Positions 18,521-28,032 are shown, counted from the first letter of the stretch. The stretch is DNA of 64,000 nucleotides from SZUA-547 sp963669265 (GCA_963669265.1 OY769916.1:1984001-2048000), one strand, 5' to 3'. Numbers and translations are program-made. Notes: a model not told the origin generated them from the sequence alone.

Positions 18521-19699
18521 TCACCACATCATGACCGCCGTGTCGCCCTCGGCCCAGTTGTAATAGAGCCGGATGCGCAGCTTGTATTTGCGGCCCTTGA
18601 TCAGTCGCGTCTCGATCCGGGCGTTGCGGTTGAAGCCGCTATCGTCGTCGCCCGCGACATAGACCGGATCGCCGTCGATATCCTCGACCAGCACCATCAC
18701 CGTGTCCGAGCGCCCGAACGTCGCGAACGTGTAGGTCCGCGAGTTTTCCGGGAGAACGGCGAATTCCTTCTGTTCACCGGGCTCCAGCGACAGAGTCTCG
18801 GATTCGAACGGTTTGAGCTGCGGCAGCACGGTCCCGCCGCCGATCGGCGGATAGAAGCGCCGGATCACTTCCTTGTCCTTGTCCGACAGACCGAGCGCCG
18901 GGTTCAGCCCGGTTCGATACTGCGTCGGCTGATTGATCAGACCCGCCGCGAACGAATAGTGCATGATCGAATCCGGATCCCAGTTCGACCCGTCGACCGT
19001 CGAGGGATCGAGCGTGTTGAGGATGTTGTTGTCGGTCTTTTCCTTGTCCCAGGGCGGATTCTGCGTGCGCTCGAAATAGTCGTAGACCGCCTGACGGTTC
19101 CAGACGATGCCCGCGTTGGGGTTCTGATGCTCGTGTTTCAGACCCAGCGCATGGCCAATCTCATGGATCGCGGTGTCGAGCCCGTTGGACCCGGACTGGG
19201 TGATGTCCCAGCCGAAATTCATCGTGCGCTCGTTCTGGCCGACGCGCAGCGCCACGGTCCCCACATAAGACCAGGAGCCGTTGTTGCGCAGGAACCCGAT
19301 GCGCAACTCGGCGTCCTGAATGTCCGTCACCTCGGTGAAGGTCAGGCCGATGCCCACATTCTTCCAGACCTGAAACGCCTCGCGCACCACGTCCTGCTGG
19401 TCGCGCGCTCCGCGGAACCGGCCGTTGGAATAGAGGTAATAGTGGATATTCGTGCCGTTCATCCATTTGTCGCCGGTCGACAATATCGCATGTTCCCGGT
19501 CGGCGGTGACGCCGGGGTCGAACTCTCGCTTCGGCAGGACCGGCAGCGCGCAGGCGTGCGGCGCGTCGCCGTGATGATGGGCTTGATCGTGTGAATGCGT
19601 GTGAGCCGCGTCGTGACCGTAGCCAAGACGATCCTCCAGCTCTTCGATCCGGTCTTCAAGCTCCGAGATACGAGCGGATTTGGACTTATTCGAGGACAT
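18521..19699 (-). CDS. Astacin-type (M12A) zinc metallopeptidase
   Basis: A 392-residue protease. The zinc motif HEIGHALGLKHEH matches HExxHxxGxxHE of astacins, and SIMHYSF is the Met-turn with the usual SxMHY tyrosine. The N-terminal 30 residues form a short coiled coil (ISELEDRIEELEDRLG), then a histidine-rich stretch (HTHSHDQAHHHGD, about 33-46) that could bind metal. The C-terminal 100 residues resemble a PPC-type beta domain (TYTFATFGRSDTVMVLVEDI). No classical signal peptide is visible, so its export route is unclear. It converges with the RTX-like gene, 104 bp between stops. Confidence 0.9.
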   Translation of the reverse strand: MSSNKSKSARISELEDRIEELEDRLGYGHDAAHTHSHDQAHHHGDAPHACALPVLPKREFDPGVTADREHAILSTGDKWMNGTNIHYYLYSNGRFRGARDQQDVVREAFQVWKNVGIGLTFTEVTDIQDAELRIGFLRNNGSWSYVGTVALRVGQNERTMNFGWDITQSGSNGLDTAIHEIGHALGLKHEHQNPNAGIVWNRQAVYDYFERTQNPPWDKEKTDNNILNTLDPSTVDGSNWDPDSIMHYSFAAGLINQPTQYRTGLNPALGLSDKDKEVIRRFYPPIGGGTVLPQLKPFESETLSLEPGEQKEFAVLPENSRTYTFATFGRSDTVMVLVEDIDGDPVYVAGDDDSGFNRNARIETRLIKGRKYKLRIRLYYNWAEGDTAVMMW

Positions 19700-19972
19700 T
19701 TGAGGGTCTCCCTTTCAACAGCTTTTTCAAAACCTGTTCCGCCAGCGCCGCTGTCCTGCGGTCCCGGCGAAGGGCACTCATAATCACCCAGACTAACATA
19801 ACCCCCGGGCGAAGTCACTTTGGGCCAGCACCGCTAAACGCGACATAACGGCCAAAGACGACTCACTGTAACGGGGCTCAACGCACCCTTGAAAGTTGAT
19901 TTTCGCCTGAAATATGAGCATTTTTATGGCCGTCGCGCCATGCGTTACGGCAGAACGGCGCGGCGCGTCCCC

Positions 19973-21133
19973 CTACCGGCGAAACTCTTTGCCCATCGCG
20001 CGCTCATAGACCGCCAGCGTCGCATCCTGCATCTGGCGCACCGTATAGCGCGAATGTACGCGCGCGCGCCCGGCCATCCCCATATGCGCCCGTTGCGAGG
20101 GATCGAGATCCAGCGCCTTGCCGATCGCCGCCGCCAATTCGGCCGCGTCGCCCGGCGTATAGAGCCAGCCGCCCTCGCCCTCGACCACCGTCTCGCAGGC
20201 GCCGCCATGCCGGGTGGCGACCACCGGACGGCCCATCGCCTGAGCCTCCACCGCGACACGTCCGAACGCTTCCGGCTCGATCGAGGTGGAGAGCGCCAGC
20301 GCCGAAATCAGATAGGCCGCCGCCATATCATCGCAGCGCCCCACCAGCTTGACGCATTCCATCACCTTCGCGTCCCGGATCTGGGAAATCAGCTTGTCCT
20401 GAAAGCCGGACCCGCCATCGTCGCCGACGATGATCAGTTGGAACGCGTCGGCGCCGCGCTCCTCCTTCAGGATCGCAGCGGCGGCGATCGCGTGCTCCTG
20501 CCCTTTCCATCGGGTCAAACGCCCGGGCAACAGGACGACAGGGCGGGAATCATCGCCCACGCCCCAAGCTTCGGCCAGCGCGACGACGCGCTGCTCGCTC
20601 ACCGCTTCTTCGCTGAACTGCTTCGTGTCCGCGCCGCGCGGAATGATCACCATCCGGTCGTCCGGCACGCCGTGGCGGTCGCGGACGATCTGCGCCACAT
20701 GATCCGAGATCGCGATCACCGGATTGCCCTTGGCCATCACTTCGTTGTAGCGGCGCTTGAACGGGAAATCCTCGTTATAGACGCCGTGATAAGTGGTCAC
20801 GAACGGCGCGCCGGTGCGCTTGGCCGCCAGATAGGCCGACCAGGCGGGGGCGCGGCTGCGGGCGTGAATCACGTCGACGCCAAGATCCGTCACCACCCGC
20901 TCCAGCTGGCGGGCGTTCGCGCGGATCACCAGCGGGTTCTTGCTGGCCATCGGCAGGCGCACCAGCTCTCCACCCACCGACATCAGGCGCCGCTCCAACC
21001 TGCCGCCTTCCGAGGCGACCAGCGCGCGTCCGCCAGCCTGGACAATCGCCTCGGCCATCTCGATCGCGCCGCGCTCCACCCCGCCCAGATTGAGCCGGGG
21101 GACCACCTGCAGGATCGTCGCGACGGGCCGCAT
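19973..21133 (-). CDS. Glycosyltransferase family 4 protein
   Basis: Cytoplasmic GT-B fold transferase, probably acting on an envelope polysaccharide or lipid-linked sugar. I prefer the ATG at 21133 (MRPVATILQVVPRLNLGGVE), which begins just before the family's first strand and gives 386 residues. ATG at 21259 would add a 42-residue disordered N-terminus and overlap the divergent hydrolase start. The N-domain has the LNLGGVERGAIEMA loop. The C-domain has LLPGRLTRWKGQE and the EPEAFGRVAVEAQAMGRPV donor-binding E-x7-E motif. Donor and acceptor are unknown. Confidence 0.88.
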   Translation of the reverse strand: MRPVATILQVVPRLNLGGVERGAIEMAEAIVQAGGRALVASEGGRLERRLMSVGGELVRLPMASKNPLVIRANARQLERVVTDLGVDVIHARSRAPAWSAYLAAKRTGAPFVTTYHGVYNEDFPFKRRYNEVMAKGNPVIAISDHVAQIVRDRHGVPDDRMVIIPRGADTKQFSEEAVSEQRVVALAEAWGVGDDSRPVVLLPGRLTRWKGQEHAIAAAAILKEERGADAFQLIIVGDDGGSGFQDKLISQIRDAKVMECVKLVGRCDDMAAAYLISALALSTSIEPEAFGRVAVEAQAMGRPVVATRHGGACETVVEGEGGWLYTPGDAAELAAAIGKALDLDPSQRAHMGMAGRARVHSRYTVRQMQDATLAVYERAMGKEFRR

Positions 21134-21257
21134 GGGCGCCGGTTTGACGCCTCTATTCGACGCTGTGCGCGAATCTGTGCGCGTATCCGTGTTGCGCCCG
21201 GCTACAGCCGCGCTAGGGTCGTGCGGCTCCGTGCTGGTTGAATGAGGCCCGTTTGAC

Positions 21258-22064
21258 ATGACCCTTGGCGCCGCCCCCAATCCCACAGTGAATTCCCCTG
21301 CGCCGTCGACGCTGGCTTTGCCGGACGGACGCATCCTCGCCTATCACAGAAGCGAGCCGTCCGGCGAGGGGGTCGAAGCGCCAGGCGTGGTTTTTCTCGG
21401 CGGGTTCCGGTCCGACATGGACGGAACCAAGGCGCTGGCGGTGGAGGCGTGGGCGCGCGCGAGGGGCCGCGCCTTCCTCCGCTTCGACTATACCGGGCAC
21501 GGAGGCAGCACCGGGGCGTTTCTGGACGGGTCCATCGGAGATTGGGCGCAGGATGCGCTGGACGCCGTCAGCCAGTTGACGCGCGGCAAGCAGATCCTGG
21601 TCGGCTCCTCCATGGGTGGCTGGATCTCTCTGCTGCTGGCCCGGCGCATGCCGGAGCGGATCGCGGCGTTGGTGGGGATCGCCGCCGCGCCCGACTTCAC
21701 CGAGGATTCGATGTGGGGCGGATTCAGCGAAGCCCAGCGCGCCGAGCTGATGGATCGAGACCGGGTCGAGCTGCCCTCGGACTATTCCGACGAGCCTTAC
21801 GTCATCACGCGGCGGCTGATCGAGGACGGGCGAGAGAACCTGGTGCTGCGCGCGCCCTTGCCGCTGCCCTTTCCGGTGCGTCTGTTGCAGGGGACCGAGG
21901 ACGTGGACGTGCCGCAGGAGGTCGCGCTCCGGCTTTTGGCGCATCTGACCAGCCCGGACGCGCGGCTTCAGCTGATAAAAGGCGCGGATCACCGGTTTTC
22001 CGAGCCCAGAGAGATTGCAATCATCACGGCGGTGATCGAAGAAGTGACCAAGGCTGCGAACTGA
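21258..22064 (+). CDS. Alpha/beta hydrolase
   Basis: A 268-residue alpha/beta-fold hydrolase. The nucleophile elbow GSSMGGW (GxSxG, near residue 117), the FLRFDYTGHGGSTG oxyanion region and a late GADHRFSEP histidine motif complete the catalytic set. It resembles the ABHD10/palmitoyl-thioesterase-like group of short bacterial hydrolases; substrate unknown. It is divergent from the glycosyltransferase and 78 bp upstream of the mechanosensitive channel gene. Confidence 0.88.
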   Translation: MTLGAAPNPTVNSPAPSTLALPDGRILAYHRSEPSGEGVEAPGVVFLGGFRSDMDGTKALAVEAWARARGRAFLRFDYTGHGGSTGAFLDGSIGDWAQDALDAVSQLTRGKQILVGSSMGGWISLLLARRMPERIAALVGIAAAPDFTEDSMWGGFSEAQRAELMDRDRVELPSDYSDEPYVITRRLIEDGRENLVLRAPLPLPFPVRLLQGTEDVDVPQEVALRLLAHLTSPDARLQLIKGADHRFSEPREIAIITAVIEEVTKAAN

Positions 22065-22142
22065 CGATATAGTGCGCGGGCGACAGATAGAGCCGGATGT
22101 TCAAGTCCGGCCGCAATGCATGGAACAAGGACGGGCTTTTTT

Positions 22143-24428
22143 ATGGCCGACGGCGCAATCACCATCACCCTGCCCGCCGATATGGACCCGGCGCAGCGCG
22201 ACGACATTATGGAGGCGCTGGACCTGAGCGGCGCGGCGCTCGACATTGCGACCGCAGAAACGGATCCGGAGGCGAATCTCGCCGTGCAGGTCGAGGCGCA
22301 GCTGGAAAGCGCAGTGATGGCCGCCGACGAGTTGCCGGGCAAGATCGCGACCTGGTGGGACGCGTTCGCCGCCGCCAATGACGGCGCCCCGATCCTCGGC
22401 CTCGCCCTGATCGGCGTGGTGTTGCTGGGCGCCTATGCGGCGGAGCGGCTGGCCATGATCCTGCTCGCTGAGCGGTTCCGTCCGACGGCCGCGCCCGACG
22501 CCCTGTTCTCGGTGCGCCTGCGCAGCGCGCTGAAATGGGCCGCCGGAAGAGTGTTGTCGCTGTTCCTGTTCTATGTGTTCGCCCGGCTCGGGGCCAATCT
22601 GATCCTGCCGCAGCACACATCGGTCCACTTGCCCATGGGCGCGCTGGGCTGGGCGATCTTCACCGCCCGCGTCTTCTACACTTTTGTCGAATTCCTCTCC
22701 GGCTCCCTCGACGCCAGACGCCGGATGGTGCCGCTGTCCGATGAGGACGGCGCGTTAATTCGGCGGGCGACCGTCACGATTCTCTTCATTCTCTGCGCCG
22801 TGAACGCCGCCGCGAATTTCCTCTCTGTCGCGGGCCTACCGGCGCGATTGCCGCTGCTGGCGCTGATCGTGGTGCTGCTGATCACTGTGTTCAGCTACTT
22901 CTTCAAGATCCGCCGCCCCGTGGCGCAGATGATCCGCGACACGTTTCAGGGCGACGACGGCTCTATCTCTCGCGGCGTCGCGATTTTCGCCGGCGGCTGG
23001 CATCTGATCTACGCGCTGTTCTCCCTTTTGAACAACGGCACGCGGATCAGCGGCCTGTTGATGGGGACGGAAACCACGGCCACCCAGGCGAGCGCCTATT
23101 CCTTCATGGTGCTGATGCTGGCGCCGTTCCTGGTCGGGGCGTGCGACGCCTTGTTCGGCGAGTGGACGGTGCGGCTGAAGGCGGCGGACGACGCCGCGCG
23201 CGCCACGGCCCGCGACGCCGCCGCCGAAGAAGCCCGGATCGCCGCGGAAGCCCATGCTGCGGCCGTCGCAAAGGCCGAGGCGGAGGGCGCGGAACCGCCC
23301 GCCGAGCCGAAGCCGATTGAGTTTGAGTACGAGTCCGACGTGGCAGACCGCATCGGCGTGGCCGCCGCGCTGAAGGCGCTCAGCCATGGCGCGATCCTGA
23401 TCGCCGCCACGATGCTGATGCTGCTCGCCTGGAACATCGACCCGTTCACCCAGACCGGCGCCGGGTTCGCGGGCAAGGTGATCCCGTCGCTCGTCAGCGC
23501 GATGGCGGTGTTGATCGTCGGCTGGTCGATCTGGAAGGGCGTGGCCGCCCTGATCGACATGAAGATCCCGCAACAGGACGAAGAAGAGGAAGACGCCAGC
23601 GGCGAAGGCTTCGGCAAACAGGGCTCTCGCATGGAGACCGTGCTGCCGGTGATCCGCATGGTCGCGATGACGGTGATCTGGACCGTGGCGATCATGACCG
23701 CGCTGTCGGCGATGGGCGTCTCCATCGGGCCGCTTCTGGCGGGCGCCGGCGTCGTCGGTCTGGCGGTCGGCTTCGGCGCGCAGCAGATGGTCAAGGACGT
23801 GATCTCAGGCGCGCTCTATCTTTATGAGGACGCGTTCCGCGTCGGCGAGTATGTCATCGCCGGGCCCGGAAAAGGCGTGGTGGAGAAGATCTCACTCCGC
23901 TCGGTGGTCCTGCGGCACCATCGCGGCCCGGTCTACACCATTCCGTTCGGCGATCTGGGCACGATCCAGAACCACAGCCGCGACTGGGTGAAAATCAAGT
24001 TCGAGCTTCACGTGCCGCATGACACCGATGTCGAGAAGGTGCGCAAGCTGATCAAGAAGGTCGGCGTCGCCATGCTCGAAAACGAGCAATACGGCCATCA
24101 CTTCATCGCGCCGGTCAAATCGCAGGGCGTGGTCCGGGTCGACGATCTCGGCTTCGTCATCGGCGTCAAGTTCATGTCGAAACCGGGCGAACAGTTCCTG
24201 ATCCGACGGGACGCCTACACCAAGATCAAGCAGGCCTTCGCGGATAACGGCATCGAGTTCTCCACCCCGCGCGTCTTTGTCGATTCCGGCGCTGGCGAAG
24301 AACAGGGCGAGAACGGCGAGGGTCAGGGTTCGGCGACGGGCGGCGGGGCCGCGGCCGCAGCGCTCAGCCCGCAAATGCAGACGAGCCCAACGGGCGGGGC
24401 CGGCGGCGGGGGCGGACCGGGGTCCTAA
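22143..24428 (+). CDS. MscS-family mechanosensitive ion channel
   Basis: Inner-membrane channel that opens under membrane tension to release solutes. From the ATG at 22143 (AAGGA 10 bp upstream; ATG 22116 is an alternative) the protein has 761 residues. An N-terminal soluble stretch leads into several transmembrane segments, then an Ala/Glu-rich loop (about 340-400, with EEARIAAEAHAAAVAKAEAE), then more segments. The MscS pore helix and beta domain contain LLAGAGVVGLAVGFGAQQMVKD near 535-555 and PFGDLGTIQNHSRDWVK. The tail is a Gly/Ala-rich extension. The stop overlaps that of the convergent SDR gene within CTAA. Confidence 0.92.
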   Translation: MADGAITITLPADMDPAQRDDIMEALDLSGAALDIATAETDPEANLAVQVEAQLESAVMAADELPGKIATWWDAFAAANDGAPILGLALIGVVLLGAYAAERLAMILLAERFRPTAAPDALFSVRLRSALKWAAGRVLSLFLFYVFARLGANLILPQHTSVHLPMGALGWAIFTARVFYTFVEFLSGSLDARRRMVPLSDEDGALIRRATVTILFILCAVNAAANFLSVAGLPARLPLLALIVVLLITVFSYFFKIRRPVAQMIRDTFQGDDGSISRGVAIFAGGWHLIYALFSLLNNGTRISGLLMGTETTATQASAYSFMVLMLAPFLVGACDALFGEWTVRLKAADDAARATARDAAAEEARIAAEAHAAAVAKAEAEGAEPPAEPKPIEFEYESDVADRIGVAAALKALSHGAILIAATMLMLLAWNIDPFTQTGAGFAGKVIPSLVSAMAVLIVGWSIWKGVAALIDMKIPQQDEEEEDASGEGFGKQGSRMETVLPVIRMVAMTVIWTVAIMTALSAMGVSIGPLLAGAGVVGLAVGFGAQQMVKDVISGALYLYEDAFRVGEYVIAGPGKGVVEKISLRSVVLRHHRGPVYTIPFGDLGTIQNHSRDWVKIKFELHVPHDTDVEKVRKLIKKVGVAMLENEQYGHHFIAPVKSQGVVRVDDLGFVIGVKFMSKPGEQFLIRRDAYTKIKQAFADNGIEFSTPRVFVDSGAGEEQGENGEGQGSATGGGAAAAALSPQMQTSPTGGAGGGGGPGS

Positions 24429-25306
24429 CCCTTGGCATTTTCCTCAGCCAGCAACGCCGCCAGACCGGCGCGATAGTCGGAATATCGCAGCGCCACCCCC
24501 AGCTCTCGCTTGATCCGCTGGTTCGAGACCCGTTTCGACTCGGCGTAAAAACTGCGCGCTATCGGCGTCATCTCCGCCTCTTCGATGGGGATCGCCGGCG
24601 GGACGGGCAGGCCCAGCAATTCAGCGGCGTGGGCGATCACGTCCTCGGGCGGGGCGGGATCGTCGTCGCAGACATTATAGGCCGCGCCCGGGTTTGGATG
24701 GGCGATGGAGGCCTCCAGCACGCTGGCGATATCCTCCACATGGATGCGGCTGAACACCTGCCCCGGCTTGACGATCCGGCGCGCCGTGCCCGCCCGCACC
24801 TTGGAGAAGGGACCGCGCCCCGGCCCGTATATCCCCGCCAGCCGGAAGATATGCAGCGGCAGGCCCGCCTCCTCATGCAGCGCGCGCCAGGCGCTCTCCG
24901 CCGCGACCCGCATCTCGCCCCGCCGCGTGGCCGGCGTCAGCGGGTCCTCTTCGGTCACCCAGCCGCCCCGCCGGTCGCCATAAACCCCGGTGGTGGAGAG
25001 ATAGCCGACCCATTGCAGCCGCCCGGCCCGGCGCGCGATCAGGTCTCGATAGAGCCCCAGCACAGGATCCCCGTCCGCCCCCGGCGCGGCGGAGAGCAGC
25101 ACATGGCTCGCCGCATCCAGCGCGGCCTCCGCGTCCTGCAGCGGCCAGAGCAGCGGCTCTGCGCCGGTCGCCGCGATCGCGTCGGCTTTCTCGGCGCTGC
25201 GGGACGTCCCCAGCACGCGCCAACCCTGCGGGATCAACCGCCGCGCCAACGCCATGGCGGAAAATCCATGGCCGAAACTCAATAGAACGCCGGTCAAAAC
25301 GCCCAT
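24425..25306 (-). CDS. NAD(P)-binding SDR/epimerase family protein, YeeZ-like
   Basis: A 293-residue extended short-chain dehydrogenase-like protein from the ATG at 25306. The nucleotide loop reads LLSFGHGFSAMALARRL, a variant of GxxGxxG, and the middle has YLSTTGVYGDRRGGWV and LPLHIFRLAGIYGPGRGP. The C-terminal AYNVCDDDPAPPEDV and KRVSNQRIKRELG segments are typical of the YeeZ/WcaG group of unknown substrate. The stop overlaps the stop of the convergent MscS gene. Confidence 0.85.
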   Translation of the reverse strand: MGVLTGVLLSFGHGFSAMALARRLIPQGWRVLGTSRSAEKADAIAATGAEPLLWPLQDAEAALDAASHVLLSAAPGADGDPVLGLYRDLIARRAGRLQWVGYLSTTGVYGDRRGGWVTEEDPLTPATRRGEMRVAAESAWRALHEEAGLPLHIFRLAGIYGPGRGPFSKVRAGTARRIVKPGQVFSRIHVEDIASVLEASIAHPNPGAAYNVCDDDPAPPEDVIAHAAELLGLPVPPAIPIEEAEMTPIARSFYAESKRVSNQRIKRELGVALRYSDYRAGLAALLAEENAKG

Positions 25307-25386
25307 CCTTCCATTTTCTCGCCGCACTCGCCGCGATAACCTGCCATCATCACGCGACACATGCAGCTTAGACGGAGCCCGCCGTG

Positions 25387-26118
25387 ATGCGAGTCTCAAT
25401 ACTGGCGATTTTCGCCCTCGCCGCGTTTCCCCTGACAGCGAACAGCGCCGAGGTGCGAAATTACGAAGACTGCCTCGCCCTCGTCGAGGCGTCGCCCGAA
25501 CGCGCGCGCGAAGAAGCCGCGCGGTGGGAGCGGTTTGGCGGCGGCGACGCGGCGCTCCATTGCGAGGCGGTGGCGCTGGCCGCCATGGGCGCGACCACCA
25601 GCGCCGCGCTGAAGCTGGATGAGCTGGCCCGCGGGGGAGCGCTGCCGGATCAGGCGCGCGCCGAGGTGCTGGGCCAGGCGGCGGAGCTGTGGCGCGACGC
25701 TGGCGAGATCGCCGCCGCGCAGGTCTCGATAAACCAGGCGATCACGCTGGCGCCCCGCAACGCCGCCTTGCTTGAGGTGCGCGCGCTGCTCGCGGCGGCG
25801 GATAATGACTGGAACGCGGCGGTGGTCGATCTGAACTCCTCGCTCTCGATTGAACCGGGCGACGCCCGGCGGCTGGCCTTGCGGGCGGCGGCGCGGCGCA
25901 GGCTCGGGGATCTGACCAAGGCGAAAGCCGACGCCGAGGCCGCGGTGAAGGCGGACCCGACGCTGTCGACGGGCTGGTTCGAGCTGGGGGCCGCGCAGGC
26001 CGAGCTGGGCGACGTCGAGACCGCGCAGGAAACCTGGATGGAGGCGATCCGGCTGGACCCGGATGGCGCCAGTGGCGCGATGGCGCGTTTGAGCCTTGAG
26101 AAGCTGGCCACCGAATAA
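25387..26118 (+). CDS. Exported tetratricopeptide repeat protein
   Basis: A 243-residue protein with an N-terminal signal peptide (MRVSILAIFALAAFPLTANSA, with cleavage after the AxA-like NSA). It is followed by alanine-rich TPR helices, clearest from about 110 to 240 (AAQVSINQAITLAPRNAALL; KAKADAEAAVKADPTLSTGW; ETAQETWMEAIRLDPDGA). A GTG at 25384 is an equally usable start. Likely a periplasmic scaffold; no partner is evident. It converges on queG, with 6 bp between the two genes. Confidence 0.85.
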   Translation: MRVSILAIFALAAFPLTANSAEVRNYEDCLALVEASPERAREEAARWERFGGGDAALHCEAVALAAMGATTSAALKLDELARGGALPDQARAEVLGQAAELWRDAGEIAAAQVSINQAITLAPRNAALLEVRALLAAADNDWNAAVVDLNSSLSIEPGDARRLALRAAARRRLGDLTKAKADAEAAVKADPTLSTGWFELGAAQAELGDVETAQETWMEAIRLDPDGASGAMARLSLEKLATE

Positions 26119-26124
26119 CCGGTT

Positions 26125-27321
26125 TCAGCCCGTCTCTCTCGCCGCGCATTCGGCCAGCCCCAATCGCCATTCCTCCGCCACATCCGCGTCTTCATCCACG
26201 CGCGCCAACGCCGCCAGATCGTCATGCGGCAGCAACCGGGACAACGCCCAGACCGCCGCCCCGCGCACCAGCGGAGAGCGATCCTCCAGCCGCGCCCGCG
26301 CCGTTGGGGCTAGCTTGGCCTCGCCGGAATTTCCAATCGCGATCAGCACGTTGCGCAGGAAACGGTCCCGCCCGATCCGCTTGATCGGCGATCCGGAAAA
26401 CACCGTGCGAAACTCCGCATCGGTCAGCCAGGCCAGATGCAAAAGTAAGGGCCGAGACAGCTCGATCCGCGCCCAATAGGCCGACTCGCGCGCCACCTGC
26501 GCGAAACTGTTCCACGGGCAAACCGCGAGGCAATCGTCACAGCCATAAATGCGATTGCCGAGCAAGGGGCGCATCTGACGGGGTATCGGCCCTTTCAACT
26601 CGATCGTCAGATAGGAAATGCAGCGCGTCGCATCCAGTTGATAGGGCGCGGTGAAGGCTGCTGTCGGACAGATGTCGAGACACCGCCGGCAGGATCCGCA
26701 ATGATCGCTCTCCGCCCGGAGCTTCGGCAGATCCAACGTGGTGAAGATCGATCCCAGGAAAAACCACGACCCAAGCTTGCGGCTGACCAGATTGGTGTGT
26801 TTGCCGCGCCAGCCGAGGCCCGCCGCCTCGGCCAGCGGCTTCTCCATCACCGGCGCGGTGTCGACGAAGACCTTGATCTCGGCCTCCTCGCCGCGCCGCG
26901 CGGCTTCCTCAATCAGCCAGCGCCCGACCCGCTTCAGCCGCTTCTTGACCACGTCGTGATAGTCGCGATTGCGCGCATAGACCGAAATCGAGCCGCGCTC
27001 AGGCAGACCCAGCAGTTTCAGCGGGTCCTCGGCGGGGCCGTAATTCTCCGCCAGCATGATAACGGAGCGGGCCTCGGGCCAGAGCGCGGCGGGATCGGCG
27101 CGCCAATCGATCCGATCGGCCATCCAGTCCATGTCGCCATGGCGTCCTTCCCCCACCCAGTGCCGCAGCTTCGCGCCCGCCTCCGCCACCGCCTCCGGCG
27201 CGCAGACGCCGAAATCAGCGAAGCCCTCAGCGCGGGCGCGCGACTCCAGCGCGTCGCCCAGCGCGGTCAGGCGCGCGTGGCCGGCGGCGGGAGGGTCAGA
27301 GGCTGAGTCGGTCCACGTCAT
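26125..27321 (-). CDS. queG: Epoxyqueuosine reductase
   Basis: Cobalamin-dependent iron-sulfur enzyme that reduces epoxyqueuosine to queuosine in tRNA wobble position 34. The 398 residues contain the ferredoxin-type motifs CGSCRRCLDICPTAAF and CDDCLAVCPWNSF (two [4Fe-4S] clusters). The N-terminal DUF1730 region has MIMLAENYGPAEDP-like and VYARNRDYHDVVKKRL blocks. The C-terminal HEAT-like segment includes LVRGAAVWALSRLL. It lies 42 bp after a GST gene in the same direction. Confidence 0.95.
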   Translation of the reverse strand: MTWTDSASDPPAAGHARLTALGDALESRARAEGFADFGVCAPEAVAEAGAKLRHWVGEGRHGDMDWMADRIDWRADPAALWPEARSVIMLAENYGPAEDPLKLLGLPERGSISVYARNRDYHDVVKKRLKRVGRWLIEEAARRGEEAEIKVFVDTAPVMEKPLAEAAGLGWRGKHTNLVSRKLGSWFFLGSIFTTLDLPKLRAESDHCGSCRRCLDICPTAAFTAPYQLDATRCISYLTIELKGPIPRQMRPLLGNRIYGCDDCLAVCPWNSFAQVARESAYWARIELSRPLLLHLAWLTDAEFRTVFSGSPIKRIGRDRFLRNVLIAIGNSGEAKLAPTARARLEDRSPLVRGAAVWALSRLLPHDDLAALARVDEDADVAEEWRLGLAECAARETG

Positions 27322-27363
27322 CGCCGCAAACCTAGCGCAATCGCCCGGCCGAGACGGAGATTT

Positions 27364-28032
27364 TCAAAAATCGAGATCGGTATAGGCCGCCGGCGGCGGA
27401 AAGCCCGGCAAGCGGTCCTGCAGCAAGGTTCGGAACGCCGGGCGGGATTTGACCCGCGCATACCATTGCTTGGCGTGATCGTTCTGCTCCCACGGCACGT
27501 CGCCGCAATAGTCGAGACAGGACAGATGACTCGCCGCCGCGAAATCGGCGATGGTCAGGTTGTCGCCCGCCAGCCAGTTCCGCGTCTCGGTCAGCCAGCC
27601 GATATAGTCGAGATGGATCCGGATGTTCTTCGACCCGGCCTTGACCTTGGCGCTGTCGGGATAGCCCGCGCCGCGCAGCCGCTTGTTCACCCGCTCATAG
27701 ACGAGATTCTCGGTGACCTCGCGCTGGAACTTGTCGTCGAACCACGCGACCAGCCGGCGCGCCTCGGCCCGGTCCACCGGATCGGCGGGCAACAGGCGAG
27801 GATCCGGCCCGGTCTCCTCCAGATACTCGAAGATCGCGCCGGAATCCGGCAGAGCGCGTCCCTCTCGATCGACATAGACCGGAACCGCGCAGGCCGGATT
27901 GAGGCGGAGGAAGTCGATCGGACGCTCCCACACCTTCTCTTCGATCAGGGCGACCTCGATCCCCTTCTCGGCCAGGACGAGACGGATCTTTCGGCAGAAC
28001 GGCGACAGGGGAAGATGATAGAGGCGACGCAT
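27364..28032 (-). CDS. Glutathione S-transferase family protein
   Basis: A 222-residue cytoplasmic protein. The N-terminal thioredoxin fold has SPFCRKIRLVLAEKGIE, where an SPFC motif sits at the usual catalytic position, then a cis-proline in ACAVPVYVDREG and the ALPDSGAIFEYLEE glutathione-binding segment. The C-terminal all-helical domain contains the conserved GDNLTIADFAAAS N-capping motif. Substrate unknown. Upstream partner of queG in a likely two-gene unit. Confidence 0.92.
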   Translation of the reverse strand: MRRLYHLPLSPFCRKIRLVLAEKGIEVALIEEKVWERPIDFLRLNPACAVPVYVDREGRALPDSGAIFEYLEETGPDPRLLPADPVDRAEARRLVAWFDDKFQREVTENLVYERVNKRLRGAGYPDSAKVKAGSKNIRIHLDYIGWLTETRNWLAGDNLTIADFAAASHLSCLDYCGDVPWEQNDHAKQWYARVKSRPAFRTLLQDRLPGFPPPAAYTDLDF

